64,000 bases of DNA from Sphingobium terrigena (GCF_003591655.1 NZ_QVRA01000001.1:287195-351194); one strand, 5' to 3'. Positions 7,246 through 16,038 are shown, counted from the first letter of the stretch. Translations and numbers: made by a program. The notes: generated from the letters alone by a model not told the origin.

Positions 7246-8750
7246 CAGTGCACCTCCCCGCTGGCGATCAGGCTGTTGTAGCTGTGCAGATCGGGTGGCG
7301 GGATAGCGACATCGCGCTGCGATCTTGCGGTTGGCAGGAACTCGTCCCTGAGCGCATCGACATCGGGCAAGCGCCCGCTGTCGAGAGCCTCATCGATCCG
7401 CCGGGCCAGCACGTCGACACAGTCGCCCCTGGCGGCGATATCGAGCAGCGCGACGGCATCGCGGCAGGCCTGCCGTCCATCGAGTTGGGCATCGAAGGCT
7501 TGCCAGGCCCGCCGGTAGGCGTGATCGGGGAAGAGGGCTTCGCGGTAGACGAGGTTGCGCAGTGCACCGGGCTTGCGGCGCAGGTTACCGATCATGTGCC
7601 GGAAATCGATGCTATGCCCCCGGTGGGGATGACTGATCCGCACACGCGGCGTGGACATTACCCTGTCCGGACCGAGGAAGAGCTCGATGCGATCGTCAAA
7701 GAGATGCGCGTTGAGGCGCCGTCCGACGAGGCGGGAAGGCACCGAATAGGTAACCCGATCGATGGCGACGGTGCCGTTGCGGGTGACATCGACGGTGACC
7801 ATGGCGAAATCGGTGGTTCGCCTTGCGGGCAGCGCCTTGAGTACCCTGCGTTCTGCATCGATGCGCGCAGCATGTCGCCGGTTCTGTCTGGCGACCTGCG
7901 CCTCAACGAACTCGCGCCAGGCCTCGATGCTGACGAAATCGCGGCTGCCCCGCCGGCGTAAGGCCTGATCGAGCCGTCGCTTGAGATGGGCATGGGGACC
8001 TTCGATCGATCCGTTCTCGTGCGCCTCGCCGCGGTTGTTGCGGGTAGCAAGCATGCCGTAATGACGACACAGCTCGTCATAGCTTCGGGTGAAATCCCGC
8101 TGCGCATCGGCGTTGAGGTTTTTGTAGGCGGCTGACAGGGAATCGCTGCGGTGTTCGGCCGGCGCACCGCCCAGCTTCCACAACGCATCCTGCAGGTGCT
8201 CCGAAAGGGCGGCAAAGCTCTCCCCGCCCAGCACGACAGCCGCATGCTCCCAGCCACTCGCCGCCAAGCGGAAGTGGTAGAGGCGATAGGCCAGGGTCTC
8301 GCCGGCAACAGTGACCTTGAGACTGTCGCATACCGTGAAATCCGACAGGCCCTGCCGACCGGGCTCATGATGCTGCGGGAAGAAGATCTCCTTCTCGCCG
8401 CCGTGCAGTGCCCGCCAGCGGGCGATCCGGCGTTCCAGTGTTCGTCGTATCGCATCGGGAACAGCATCCTCGCCGAACTCGTCCTGGAGCGTCTCGAAGA
8501 CCGTGACGGCAATGATACCGTCGATCTGGAGCAACTCCTCTATACGTGGCCAGAATGGCTCGAGCGGATCGGCGCGGGTGCGCCAGTGGCGCTCCTTCTT
8601 CTTCTGGGACGGAAGCTGCGGATCGTTCTCGATCCGGCGTGCGCTGCGTTCGCTGATACCGGCCTTGGCAGCCGCGACGGCCTGGGTGTGTTGGCGACGA
8701 TGGGTCATGAAGAGAAATACCTGCTGATCGGAAATGTGGTGGCCCGGCAT
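7245..8750 (-). CDS. istA: IS21 transposase IstA
   Basis: The protein is 501 residues from ATG 8750. It has an N-terminal helix-turn-helix (HTQAVAAAKAGISERSARRI), a DDE integrase core in the middle, and a C-terminal beta-rich domain (VTRNGTVAIDRVTYSVPSRL), all at IstA positions. An upstream in-frame extension to 8906 exists but would add about 52 residues not found in the family. IstA cuts and joins the element ends and acts with IstB encoded immediately downstream. Confidence 0.9.
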   Translation of the reverse strand: MPGHHISDQQVFLFMTHRRQHTQAVAAAKAGISERSARRIENDPQLPSQKKKERHWRTRADPLEPFWPRIEELLQIDGIIAVTVFETLQDEFGEDAVPDAIRRTLERRIARWRALHGGEKEIFFPQHHEPGRQGLSDFTVCDSLKVTVAGETLAYRLYHFRLAASGWEHAAVVLGGESFAALSEHLQDALWKLGGAPAEHRSDSLSAAYKNLNADAQRDFTRSYDELCRHYGMLATRNNRGEAHENGSIEGPHAHLKRRLDQALRRRGSRDFVSIEAWREFVEAQVARQNRRHAARIDAERRVLKALPARRTTDFAMVTVDVTRNGTVAIDRVTYSVPSRLVGRRLNAHLFDDRIELFLGPDRVMSTPRVRISHPHRGHSIDFRHMIGNLRRKPGALRNLVYREALFPDHAYRRAWQAFDAQLDGRQACRDAVALLDIAARGDCVDVLARRIDEALDSGRLPDVDALRDEFLPTARSQRDVAIPPPDLHSYNSLIASGEVH

Positions 8751-8959
8751 CGCAAACCCATCGCTCGTTGTTCGATGAGTGTTCCGATACCACCGCCCGC
8801 CACAGCCCCGATCTGCCCCCCGAAAGAAGGGGAAAAAGATCGCCACCGGTTGTCTGGTCCGCTCTCCGGTCGGGGCTGCGCCCCTCCCTACGATCAGACC
8901 AGACAACCGATCCTACCGGCCATCATAGTCGCCGCTCAACCGGCCATCGTAGTTGTCGC

Positions 8960-9606
8960 CGCGCAGGACGGATCGTATCTGTCTGGGCATTGGATTGGCC
9001 GAAATATGGCTACATATTTCGGCCAACTGAGGGGGATCATCGCACCCGCTGAACCTGATAACCTAAAAATCGTGCAGCAGAAAAACCTAATGGCTGCGCA
9101 TGACAAGGTGAACGTGGCGACCACTCCCAAAGGAGCTTCGTCGACGCACTCTTTGCGCTTCGCGCGGTCCGGAGAGCAAGGCGCGGTGTGGGTGATATCG
9201 ACAGAGCAATGCCGTGCGTGATGATCATGCGGCCGGTTGGTTCGACGAGCGCTGGAGCGCTTCGACGGTTGCGAGGACGTCATCGCGGTCTGACAGATTG
9301 CAAAGCTTATTTGTCAGATTCATGATGCATTTTTCTGACAAAATTTGCGCCGGACAGGATGAAGATAGCAGGATTCTGGAGAGGGGAAACCTCAAGGACC
9401 CTCTTGAAACCCTAGTGACGCCCTTTGAGACCGAACGCATGGATTGCTCGGCTTATGTATCGCCCAACGACGCAAAACGGGATGCATGACCCACTTGCCC
9501 GAGCGAACTGCAGCGCGACTGACGCGCTCAAAACTGAGCGATAAAAAGAGCTTTTATAAATCAAATTTGGTAATATCATGATCGATAGAAAGGTAGTCTA
9601 TCGATC
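8960..9606. other. Gene-free stretch with two palindromes
   Basis: I see no convincing gene in these 650 bases; the short open frames have unnatural composition. Two palindromes stand out. TTGGCCGAAATAT (8995-9007) and its exact complement (9014-9026) are separated by six bases. TTTGTCAGA (9310-9318) and TCTGACAAA (9334-9342) are separated by fifteen. The first has the arm-spacer-arm geometry of a repressor operator or recombinase core site. Nothing adjacent identifies a protein that would use either one. Confidence 0.45.
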
Positions 9607-9609
9607 ATG
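9577..9609. promoter_or_regulatory. Perfect 12-bp palindrome over the fic start codon
   Basis: CATGATCGATAG (9577-9588) and CTATCGATCATG (9598-9609) are exact complements separated by nine bases. The right arm ends with the ATG of the Fic gene. It could be an operator blocking initiation of transcription or, in RNA, a hairpin hiding the start codon. An A/T-rich promoter-like stretch (CTTTTATAAATC) lies just upstream. Confidence 0.6.
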
Positions 9610-10107
9610 CGTTGGAACTGGCAGCAACCCGACTGGCCCAACTTCACTTATGACGCGCAGCGTCTGAAGAGTCGCGAGGACCGGTTCCTGAGAGGCGCAG
9701 GCGTCCTCATCGGTGTCTTGTCCCATCTCGACACCGGGGATCGTCAGGATTTGTCCATCGAACTCTTGGCTCAGGAAGCTGTCGACAGCTCAGCGATCGA
9801 GGGTGAGATTCTCGATCGGGCGAGCGTGCAGTCATCGGTTGCAAAGCATCTCGGAATCAAAACGGACAATCGGCGCGCCAATGCCGCAGAAGCGGGAGCG
9901 GCCGAGCTTATGGCGAACCTGTTTCGCGGCTATCGCGAACCACTTAGCGACGCCCTACTGTTCAACTGGCATTCCCTGCTCATGAACGGCAGGCGAGATA
10001 TTGCAAACATAGGCCAATATCGAAGTCATGCCGATCCGATGCAGATCGTCTCAGGCGCACTACATGCGCCCAAGGTACATTTCGAAGCTCCCGCGAATCA
10101 TGCCTGA
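9607..10107 (+). pseudogene. Fic-family protein, truncated (DUF4172 N-terminal domain only)
   Basis: The 166 residues begin MRWNWQQPDWPNFTYD, the typical DUF4172 start of class II Fic proteins. They include the inhibitory-helix region (LAQEAVDSSAIEGEILDR, with the S/T-x-x-x-E/G-type inhibition motif) and the start of the Fic core up to SGALHAPKVHFEAP. The active-site loop HPFxxGNGR is absent because the frame runs into IS3-derived sequence near 10098. The AMP-transferase is therefore dead. Full-length relatives have about 370 residues. Confidence 0.75.
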
Positions 10108-10440
10108 TTCCAGGCGAGCAACGCTCATGCGGCCAACGGAATCGCGCTCGCGATCACTTGTGGGTAATTGAAAGCCTCAGGCCCCGCTTACGTTGAGCCA
10201 TGCCCTCTCGGTACTGAGCCGCTGGCGCCTTGACTACAACCATTCACGACCGCGTAGCGGGACAGGCGGGCTGACGCCCACCGATGCTGCTGGACGGGTT
10301 TTGCAACCTCGCCCGCAAGGGCACGATGACAATCTTGGACTCCAGTTATGACCGGAGGAGAAATGGGGAGCACGTTAAAGTTGGCAGACAATTCATTTAA
10401 TCGTTGCCGATCCCTGTGCAGACCAGCCGGCCACCTCCTA
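10108..10440 (+). mobile_element. IS3-family remnant (OrfB tail plus right end)
   Basis: From 10193 to the TGA at 10349-10351 one frame reads TLSHALSVLSRWRLDYNHSR, the C-terminus of an IS3 OrfB with the usual DYNHSRPH-type motif. It is followed by the element's right end, GATCCCTGTGCAGACCAGCC near 10409-10428 and GGCCACCTC at about 10430-10438. That end closely resembles the right end of the intact-length IS3 element at 2399. The left part is gone, and the fragment truncates the Fic gene. Nothing else is seen up to the dehydrogenase stop at 10476. Confidence 0.65.
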
Positions 10441-10475
10441 ATACCCAAATTCACCTGCGACGCTCCGCTACAAAT

Positions 10476-11585
10476 TCACAGCGTCACCAGATAATTGGTG
10501 AAGCCGCCGTCGCCCGACGCTGCGCCGTTGATTGCTTCATTGATCGCCGCCAGCGGCCACATTCTGGGTTCAAAGACGGACAGATCGACAACCTTATTGG
10601 CAAACAGGCTAGCCATTTCCAAACCATCGGCGGCCGTGAACCAGACCGATCCGATCAATTCCATCTGCTCGTCCATCCACCATTTGACATCGACCGGCAG
10701 ATCGCCCGCTGCGCCTCCGATATTGACGATCCTGCCGCCGCGCCGGACCCCCTGCATGGCATCCTTCATCGATTCCAAAGGTGCCTTGGCCCCCATCGTG
10801 TCGAGCATCAGGTCTACGCCGACCCCGTTGGTCAGGCTCTTGACCCATTGCGCGGTTGAACCATTGCGGTTCGAAAATGTTTCGATCCGGTCGGGGGCCA
10901 ACTGCTTCAGCCGGGCGAGCAGATCGTCACCGCGTGCGACCGCGTAAATCTTGCCGATTCCCAAAGCGAGCGCGAACAATGTCGCGCCGACACCCAGCGT
11001 CCCCGTCGCCCCGTTGATGATGATCGACTTGCCGGTCAGCGAGCCGCATTTTTTGAGCGCCGCATAGGACGTCCCCAGATAGCCAAAGCGCGTCGCCTGA
11101 CCCAGTGTAACAGTGTCGGGCAACCGCACCAGCGCATCCTGCGGCGCCCGCATATATTCGCAAAAGCCGCCTTCGGGATAGAGACGAAACATCTCCAGAC
11201 TATTGGGATTGTAACCGAAATAGCCGCCGAGCGTCCAATATTGGCAATGTTGCGGTGTCCCCGACAGGCAGGCATGACAGGTGCGGCAAAAACGGCCGGG
11301 ATTCACATAGACCCGGTCGCCCGGCTGGTATCCGACCACCCGATCGCCGACCTGATGGACGACCCCTACCGGATCAAGGCCGAAAATGGCGGGCAGCGGC
11401 GGCAGGGGCATTTGCGGATACCATGTCTGCCAGTTCGCCAGCACATTGGCGAGATTGGGCACCATGCCGCATCCCTGCACCTGGATGACGACGTCGGTTC
11501 CGGTGGCGACTGGTTTTTCGACATTATCGATCGTCATCGGCTGCCCCACCTTATGGAGCCGCGCGGCTTTCATGCTTTCTGCCAT
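10476..11585 (-). CDS. MDR-family (zinc-type alcohol dehydrogenase-like) oxidoreductase 1
   Basis: The 369-residue protein has the medium-chain dehydrogenase layout. An N-terminal GroES-like domain carries the four-cysteine structural-zinc loop CRTCHACLSGTPQHC (near residue 100), and a Rossmann domain has INGATGTLGVGATLFALALG (near 190). The usual GHE of the catalytic-zinc site reads FGLDPVG, so His and Glu are replaced by Leu and Asp. It may therefore work as a zinc-independent reductase or enoyl reductase. The start follows GAGGAG. It is divergent from the doxX-P450-ligJ unit, and a paralogue lies at 29857. Confidence 0.75.
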   Translation of the reverse strand: MAESMKAARLHKVGQPMTIDNVEKPVATGTDVVIQVQGCGMVPNLANVLANWQTWYPQMPLPPLPAIFGLDPVGVVHQVGDRVVGYQPGDRVYVNPGRFCRTCHACLSGTPQHCQYWTLGGYFGYNPNSLEMFRLYPEGGFCEYMRAPQDALVRLPDTVTLGQATRFGYLGTSYAALKKCGSLTGKSIIINGATGTLGVGATLFALALGIGKIYAVARGDDLLARLKQLAPDRIETFSNRNGSTAQWVKSLTNGVGVDLMLDTMGAKAPLESMKDAMQGVRRGGRIVNIGGAAGDLPVDVKWWMDEQMELIGSVWFTAADGLEMASLFANKVVDLSVFEPRMWPLAAINEAINGAASGDGGFTNYLVTL

Positions 11586-11646
11586 ATTCTGATCTCCTCA
11601 TCCCCCACGTCACAGAAAACCGCGATTTCGCAGCGCGATATGCGAC

Positions 11647-11684
11647 TTGACGTTCCGACTGATATTCGGATACCTATTAGTATG
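11647..11684 (+). promoter_or_regulatory. Promoter with palindromic operator, doxX-P450-ligJ unit
   Basis: A -35-like TTGACG (11647-11652) is followed after 17 bases by ATACCTATTAGTAT (11670-11683), which covers the -10 position. The palindrome ATACC...GGTAT, with minor changes, recurs at the same distance from a TTGAC element upstream of the substrate-binding protein gene and of the rraA-like gene. This points to a common repressor acting on -10 occupancy. Confidence 0.6.
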
Positions 11685-11718
11685 TCAATGATAATGGCGG
11701 TGTTCAGGGGAGAAGCGC

Positions 11719-12072
11719 ATGACGAATTTCGATGATCCGCAGACGATCCTGCGCATATTGTGCGGCATCTGGTTCCTGCCGCATCTGATCGGCAAACTGC
11801 GCCATGCGAATCTGGCGTATCTCACATTCGAGAAAGTGGGCTTCAAACCGGGCAAGCTGTTCCTCTACCTGACGGCGGCTGCCGAAGGCCTGGCCATGTC
11901 TGGGTTGGTGTCCGGTTTCATGCCCCATCTGTCCGCCGCGCTGGCCGTTTTCGTCCTGGCGGGCGCTGGATTTGCTGTGGTCAGGATCAATGGTTGGAAC
12001 TGGCGATGGCAGAAGCAGGGGCCGGAATACATCCTGTTCTGGGCAATATGCTGCGTAATTTCCATAATTTAG
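11719..12072 (+). CDS. DoxX-like small membrane protein
   Basis: The 117-residue protein has four predicted membrane helices (ILCGIWFLPHLIGKL, LFLYLTAAAEGLAMSGLV, LSAALAVFVLAGAGFAVV, YILFWAICCVISII). It looks like the DoxX/DoxD-like family of integral membrane proteins. Members often accompany oxidoreductases or catabolic operons, but the role is unsettled. The start follows GGGGAGAAGCGC. It is the first gene of a plus-strand unit, 87 bases ahead of the P450 start, and is under the shared operator. Confidence 0.65.
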   Translation: MTNFDDPQTILRILCGIWFLPHLIGKLRHANLAYLTFEKVGFKPGKLFLYLTAAAEGLAMSGLVSGFMPHLSAALAVFVLAGAGFAVVRINGWNWRWQKQGPEYILFWAICCVISII

Positions 12073-12159
12073 CAGGCGGGGCAACGATCGGCCCAAGCCG
12101 GTCTGCACACCCCGGACAACAACAAAACTGCCCCGGCGGCACAAATGGGAGTGATGGTG

Positions 12160-13347
12160 ATGGCCAATGATGATCTGACCGGCGACAATCTGTTCAACGA
12201 TCCCTATCCGGTTTACGCCCGGCTGCGGAAGGAAGCGCCGGTCGCCTTGTTCGAGGCGTCACACGAATATTTCGTGACCCGCTGGGCGGACTGCCAGACC
12301 GTGGGCGCCAATGACGCGGTGTTCGGCCCGTCGGATTCAGAGCTTCGCCCCGAAGCGCGGGTTTTCGGTATGCCCAATGTCCTGTCGATGTCCGGCCCGG
12401 AGCATCAGTCGCTGCGCGCAGGCATCGACTATGAAGTCCAGCAGGCAAGGGTGGACACTTATGTCGAGGATCTGGCCCGCCCCATCGCCAACCGCTATAT
12501 CGACGCGATCCTGGCGCGGGGCGAGGCAGACCTGACGCAGGAACTGTTCGAACCGATCAGCGTGCGTCTGATCGGCGACCTGATCGGACTGGGGCATGTC
12601 CCCAACGACACGCTGCAAGGCTGGTTTCATGCGATCAATGGCGGCTTGCAGAATATCGTCGCGCAAGACCCGGCGATCTGGGCGCGATGCGATCAGGCCA
12701 TTGCCGACATCGACGATGTGATGGGCAAGATGTACGAAGCCGCTTGCGCCACGCCGGACAAATCGCTCTTCTCGCACGTCATCCATGGCGGCCTGCCGGA
12801 CGGCCAGCGTCGCGCTTTTGCCGACATCATGCCCACCATGCGCGTGATCATTCTGGGCGGGTTGCAGGAGCCGGGCCATGGCGCGGCCAATGCGACCTTC
12901 GGCATATTGGGCGATGCAAACCAGACCGCGATGATGCGATCCGATCCAGCCGGACGGGCGCTCAAAGCCTATGATGAAGGGCTGCGCTGGATCGCGCCGA
13001 TCGGCGTCACCCCGCGCGTCGCCTATCGGGATTTCGAACTGGCCGGCACGAAGATCGCCGAAGGTTCATCCGTCGCCATCGTCCTTGCTTCCGCCAATCG
13101 CGATGAAAGCCGCTGGGACAATGCGGAAGCCTTCGACATGGATCGCAAACGCAAAAGCCACGCCGCGTTCGGCTATCGTCCGCATTTCTGCTCGGGCCAT
13201 TATCTCAGCCGTGCTGCCGGCCGGATCGCGCTGGAGGAAACATTTAATCGCCTGCCCAATCTGCGTCTCGACCCCGAAAAGCCAACGTCGAGCAAGGGCT
13301 GGCGCTTCCGTGGCGTCACCAGCCTTCCGGCGCGGTGGGACGCCTGA
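12160..13347 (+). CDS. Cytochrome P450
   Basis: The 395-residue soluble bacterial P450 shows the K-helix ExxR (EGLRW), the I-helix segment LGGLQEPGHGAAN and the heme-cysteine loop FGYRPHFCSGH near residue 345. The I-helix has Glu-Pro where most P450s have an acidic residue followed by Thr, a variation seen in enzymes acting on aromatic ethers. P450s can O-demethylate methoxyaromatics to phenol plus formaldehyde; this role is inferred from context. No ferredoxin or reductase gene lies nearby. ATG 12160 was chosen because GGGAG lies eight bases before it; an in-frame ATG exists at 12145. The stop overlaps the next start (TGATG). Confidence 0.85.
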   Translation: MANDDLTGDNLFNDPYPVYARLRKEAPVALFEASHEYFVTRWADCQTVGANDAVFGPSDSELRPEARVFGMPNVLSMSGPEHQSLRAGIDYEVQQARVDTYVEDLARPIANRYIDAILARGEADLTQELFEPISVRLIGDLIGLGHVPNDTLQGWFHAINGGLQNIVAQDPAIWARCDQAIADIDDVMGKMYEAACATPDKSLFSHVIHGGLPDGQRRAFADIMPTMRVIILGGLQEPGHGAANATFGILGDANQTAMMRSDPAGRALKAYDEGLRWIAPIGVTPRVAYRDFELAGTKIAEGSSVAIVLASANRDESRWDNAEAFDMDRKRKSHAAFGYRPHFCSGHYLSRAAGRIALEETFNRLPNLRLDPEKPTSSKGWRFRGVTSLPARWDA

Positions 13348-14378
13348 TGATCATCGACTGTCACGGCCACTATACCACCGATCCGCACAGCCATGGCGCG
13401 TTTCGCACGACGCAACTTGACAGGTTTCGACAGGGCCTTGGAACGCCCGCTTATGCCGCGATCAGCGATGATGAGATCATAGAGTCGATCGAGATCAACC
13501 AGTTGCAGGCGATCCGGGAGAGGGGAGCGGACATGACGCTCTTCTCCCCCCGCGCCGTCGGCATGGGCCATCATGAAGGTGACGCGGCGACCAGCGCAAT
13601 CTGGACGCGCCATTGCAACGACTTGATCAAGCGCGTGGTCGATCTGTTTCCGCGCCATTTTGCCGGTGTGTGCCAATTGCCCCAATCGCCCGACATATCC
13701 ATCGCTAACGCCATTGGCGAACTGGAACGGTGCGTGCTGGAACTGGGCTTTGTGGGCTGCAACCTCAATCCCGATCCATCGGGTGGCCATTGGAGCGGTC
13801 CGCCGCTGACCGATCGCGCCTGGTATCCCTTTTTCGAGAAAATGGTCGAGCTGGACGTTCCCGCCATGGTCCATGTGTCGGGCAGCTGTAATCCCAACTT
13901 CCATGCGACCGGCGCCCATTATCTCAACGCCGATACGACTGCGTTCATGCAATGTCTGGAAGGGGATCTGTTTCGCGACTTTCCCGACCTGCGGCTCATC
14001 ATTCCCCATGGTGGCGGGGCTGTGCCCTATCATTGGGGCCGCTTTCGGGGCCTTGCCGATCGGCTGGGCAAGCCCGATCCGCGTCAGCATCTGCTGGGCA
14101 ATATCTTCTTCGATACCTGCGTCTATCACCAGCCCGGCATCGACCTGCTGTTCCGGGTTATCCCGGTCGAAAACATCCTGTTCGCATCGGAAATGTTCGG
14201 CGCGGTGCGCAGCGCAGACCCGGATACCGGTCATCCCTATGACGACACCAAACGCTATATCGACGCGCTGGACCTCAGCGAGGCAGACCGGCATCTGGTG
14301 TTCGAGCGTAACAGCCGCCGCGTCTATCCCCGACTGGACGCGCTGCTCAAGTCTCAGCTAGCGGATGGTACGCCATAA
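13347..14378 (+). CDS. ligJ: LigJ-like amidohydrolase (4-oxalomesaconate hydratase family)
   Basis: The 343-residue protein begins MIIDCHGHYTT, with the metal-binding HxH at residues 6 and 8. It keeps the landmarks of LigJ: NLNPDPSGGHW, GAHYLNADTTAFMQC, IPHGGGAVPYHWGRFRG and FASEMFGAV. LigJ hydrates 4-oxalomesaconate to 4-carboxy-4-hydroxy-2-oxoadipate in the protocatechuate 4,5-cleavage and gallate routes of sphingomonads. Together with the RraA/LigK-like aldolase at 20151 it would complete ring breakdown to pyruvate and oxaloacetate. The exact substrate here may differ. It is translationally coupled to the P450. Confidence 0.75.
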   Translation: MIIDCHGHYTTDPHSHGAFRTTQLDRFRQGLGTPAYAAISDDEIIESIEINQLQAIRERGADMTLFSPRAVGMGHHEGDAATSAIWTRHCNDLIKRVVDLFPRHFAGVCQLPQSPDISIANAIGELERCVLELGFVGCNLNPDPSGGHWSGPPLTDRAWYPFFEKMVELDVPAMVHVSGSCNPNFHATGAHYLNADTTAFMQCLEGDLFRDFPDLRLIIPHGGGAVPYHWGRFRGLADRLGKPDPRQHLLGNIFFDTCVYHQPGIDLLFRVIPVENILFASEMFGAVRSADPDTGHPYDDTKRYIDALDLSEADRHLVFERNSRRVYPRLDALLKSQLADGTP

Positions 14379-14956
14379 GCCAGGTGAATGGAGGTCAGCG
14401 CCAGACGGACCAGATCACCAACGCTCGGTCCGTTACCCTGATTGAAGGCGGAGGCGGCGCCATAGGTCAGTTCCAGCACCATCGCGCCCAGCAGTTCGTG
14501 GTCAGCATCGGGCCAGCGCGGGGCCAGCGGCATCAGCAATGCGCCAACGCCGCGCCACTGTTCGCGAAACAGGTTGGCGTGCCGGGCGGTGAAGATCGAA
14601 TCCCGTCTGGCCTGACGGAACAGTTCCAGCGGCAATATGCCCCAGGTCGGGTCGGACGCCTTGTCCGCCGCCCATTCTGTCACCCGGTCGATAATATCAT
14701 TCGGGATAGACACATCGCCCAGCAATTGCGCGATTTCGACCACATCCTGCCCGGCATGACGTTCGAGCAGCTCCAGGAAAAATTCATCCTTGCTGGCAAA
14801 ATTGGAATAGAAAGCGCCTTTGCTATAGCCCGCCGCATCGGCGATCTTGTCGATCGACGCGCCCTCATAGCCTTCACGCGCCACGACTTGCGGGGCGGCC
14901 GCCAGCAATCGCTCGCGTGTCAGCGCCTGGCTCTCTTCCCTGGTTAGTCGCGCCAA
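14354..14956 (-). CDS. TetR-family regulator 1
   Basis: The 200-residue protein has an N-terminal TetR DNA-binding domain (RLLAAAPQVVAREGYEGASI, then KIADAAGYSKGAFYSNFASK) and a variable helical ligand-binding domain. It overlaps the 3' end of the ligJ-like gene by 25 bases on the opposite strand. The start is TTG at 14956, preceded by AGGAG at a good distance; no nearby ATG fits. It is a candidate for the repressor of the ATACCTAT-N2-GTAT operators that flank its neighbours, though this is inference. Confidence 0.8.
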   Translation of the reverse strand: MARLTREESQALTRERLLAAAPQVVAREGYEGASIDKIADAAGYSKGAFYSNFASKDEFFLELLERHAGQDVVEIAQLLGDVSIPNDIIDRVTEWAADKASDPTWGILPLELFRQARRDSIFTARHANLFREQWRGVGALLMPLAPRWPDADHELLGAMVLELTYGAASAFNQGNGPSVGDLVRLALTSIHLAYGVPSAS

Positions 14957-15044
14957 AGGCTGCTCCTGTCGCCATATCGCGTTGTCATCGCTGGCTGATA
15001 TGACAGCTGAGCCGTGAAACCAAGCCCGCGTTCCCAGCCCGCGC

Positions 15045-15956
15045 TTATTCGGCCAGGGCAGCGAGGCTGTCAGGCTGAAAAACGCCCATTGCAGCCGCGC
15101 TCTTGTCCTGCGCCAGCAGACCGGCGCGGACCATCAGGTCGACCGTTGTCGCCAGCGCTGTGTGCGGCACCGCCATATGGCGCGGCCACATGCCCAGATC
15201 GCGCATGTAGATATAGCCACGGCGGGCGAGATCGCGGCTATCCTTGGTCGTGATTTCCTGAAAAATATCGATATTTTCCGCTTCATGCGCCGGATCATTG
15301 ACGAAATCATAGGCCTGATCGAGCGCGCCCAGCAGCCGCGACAGGACAGGCCGGTGTGCGTCGATCCATGGCTGGCGCGCGATCAGGGCAGCGAACAGGA
15401 TTTCGGGAATATAATCCGATACTTCGCCCAGCAGCCTATAGCCCTGATCCTGCGCCAGAAAATTCCAAGGGGCGGGCTGCGGTGCGGCGGCGATTTCGCC
15501 CTTTTGCAAGGCGTCCCACCGGGTGGTGTGGATGCCCGCCAGCGCAAATTCATAATCGCCCGGATAGGCCAGTCCATGCTCGGCGAGCATGATCTGGGTA
15601 TAGATGGCGGTGCCCTCCGTCAGGGAGGATGTGCCGATTTTCTGGCCCCGCAGATCGGCGATGGTGCGGATTTCGGGCCGGGCCACCAGCGACATCGGCA
15701 GCCGGTTGGAATTGGAAGCGACGATCCGCAGCGGCCCGCCTGACACGAAGTTCGTAACCGCGCCTTCGGGCGGGGTGATGGCAAGGTGGGCCTCGCCCTG
15801 GGCCACGGCGGCCGTCGCCTTGTCCACGCTACCCAGACGTTCCAGTTCGACTTCGATGCCTGCGTCGGCGAACATCCCTTTTCGGATGGCGACAAAGACA
15901 GGGAGCCAGTTGAAACCCTGCGCTCCGCCTACGAGCTTGATCTTGTCAGCAGCCAT
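15045..15956 (-). CDS. NMT1/THI5-like substrate-binding protein without export signal
   Basis: The 303-residue protein matches the SsuA/THI5/NMT1-type periplasmic-binding fold: LVGGAQGFNWLPVFVAIRKG, MFADAGIEVELERLGSVDKA, and GQKIGTSSLTEGTAI. No signal peptide precedes it, and no ABC permease or ATPase gene is nearby. It may be a cytoplasmic ligand-binding protein or an enzyme-like member rather than a transport component. It has its own operator-containing promoter (15982-16018) and follows purU on the same strand. Confidence 0.7.
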   Translation of the reverse strand: MAADKIKLVGGAQGFNWLPVFVAIRKGMFADAGIEVELERLGSVDKATAAVAQGEAHLAITPPEGAVTNFVSGGPLRIVASNSNRLPMSLVARPEIRTIADLRGQKIGTSSLTEGTAIYTQIMLAEHGLAYPGDYEFALAGIHTTRWDALQKGEIAAAPQPAPWNFLAQDQGYRLLGEVSDYIPEILFAALIARQPWIDAHRPVLSRLLGALDQAYDFVNDPAHEAENIDIFQEITTKDSRDLARRGYIYMRDLGMWPRHMAVPHTALATTVDLMVRAGLLAQDKSAAAMGVFQPDSLAALAE

Positions 15957-15981
15957 GGCTCAAATCCTGTCGAAAATTCCA

Positions 15982-16018
15982 GATACCTATCGGTATTCAA
16001 ATTAGAAGGCCGGGTCAA
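15982..16018 (-). promoter_or_regulatory. Promoter with palindromic operator, substrate-binding protein gene
   Basis: Read on the minus strand, TTGACC is followed after 17 bases by TACCGATAGGTAT. The palindrome GATACCTATCGGTATTC occupies 15982-15998. The 17-bp core is identical to the one at 20903-20919, and the same -35/operator geometry occurs there and at 11647. Confidence 0.6.
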
Positions 16019-16038
16019 GATTACTTCGACGCCGCACT

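Larger units (their letters stand above)
6429..8959. mobile_element. IS21-family element (istA-istB)
   Basis: The two transposition genes lie between GCGACAATTATGATGGCCGG (6429-6448) and the inverted CCGGCCATCGTAGTTGTCGC (8940-8959), with a second inner copy, CCGGCCATCATAGTCGC, at 8916-8932. These are the inner matched repeats; the true outer ends may lie further out because related repeats continue left to about 6208. Both genes appear intact, so the element may be active. Confidence 0.75.

Noticed and set aside
8151..9221. A 356-codon plus-strand frame across the istA gene
   Set aside because: It mirrors istA and runs through the IS21 end; no family features.
9225..9440. A 71-codon minus-strand frame before the Fic gene
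   Set aside because: No ribosome site and no recognisable family. The ending NLSDRDDVLATVEALQ looks protein-like, but this is too little to call.
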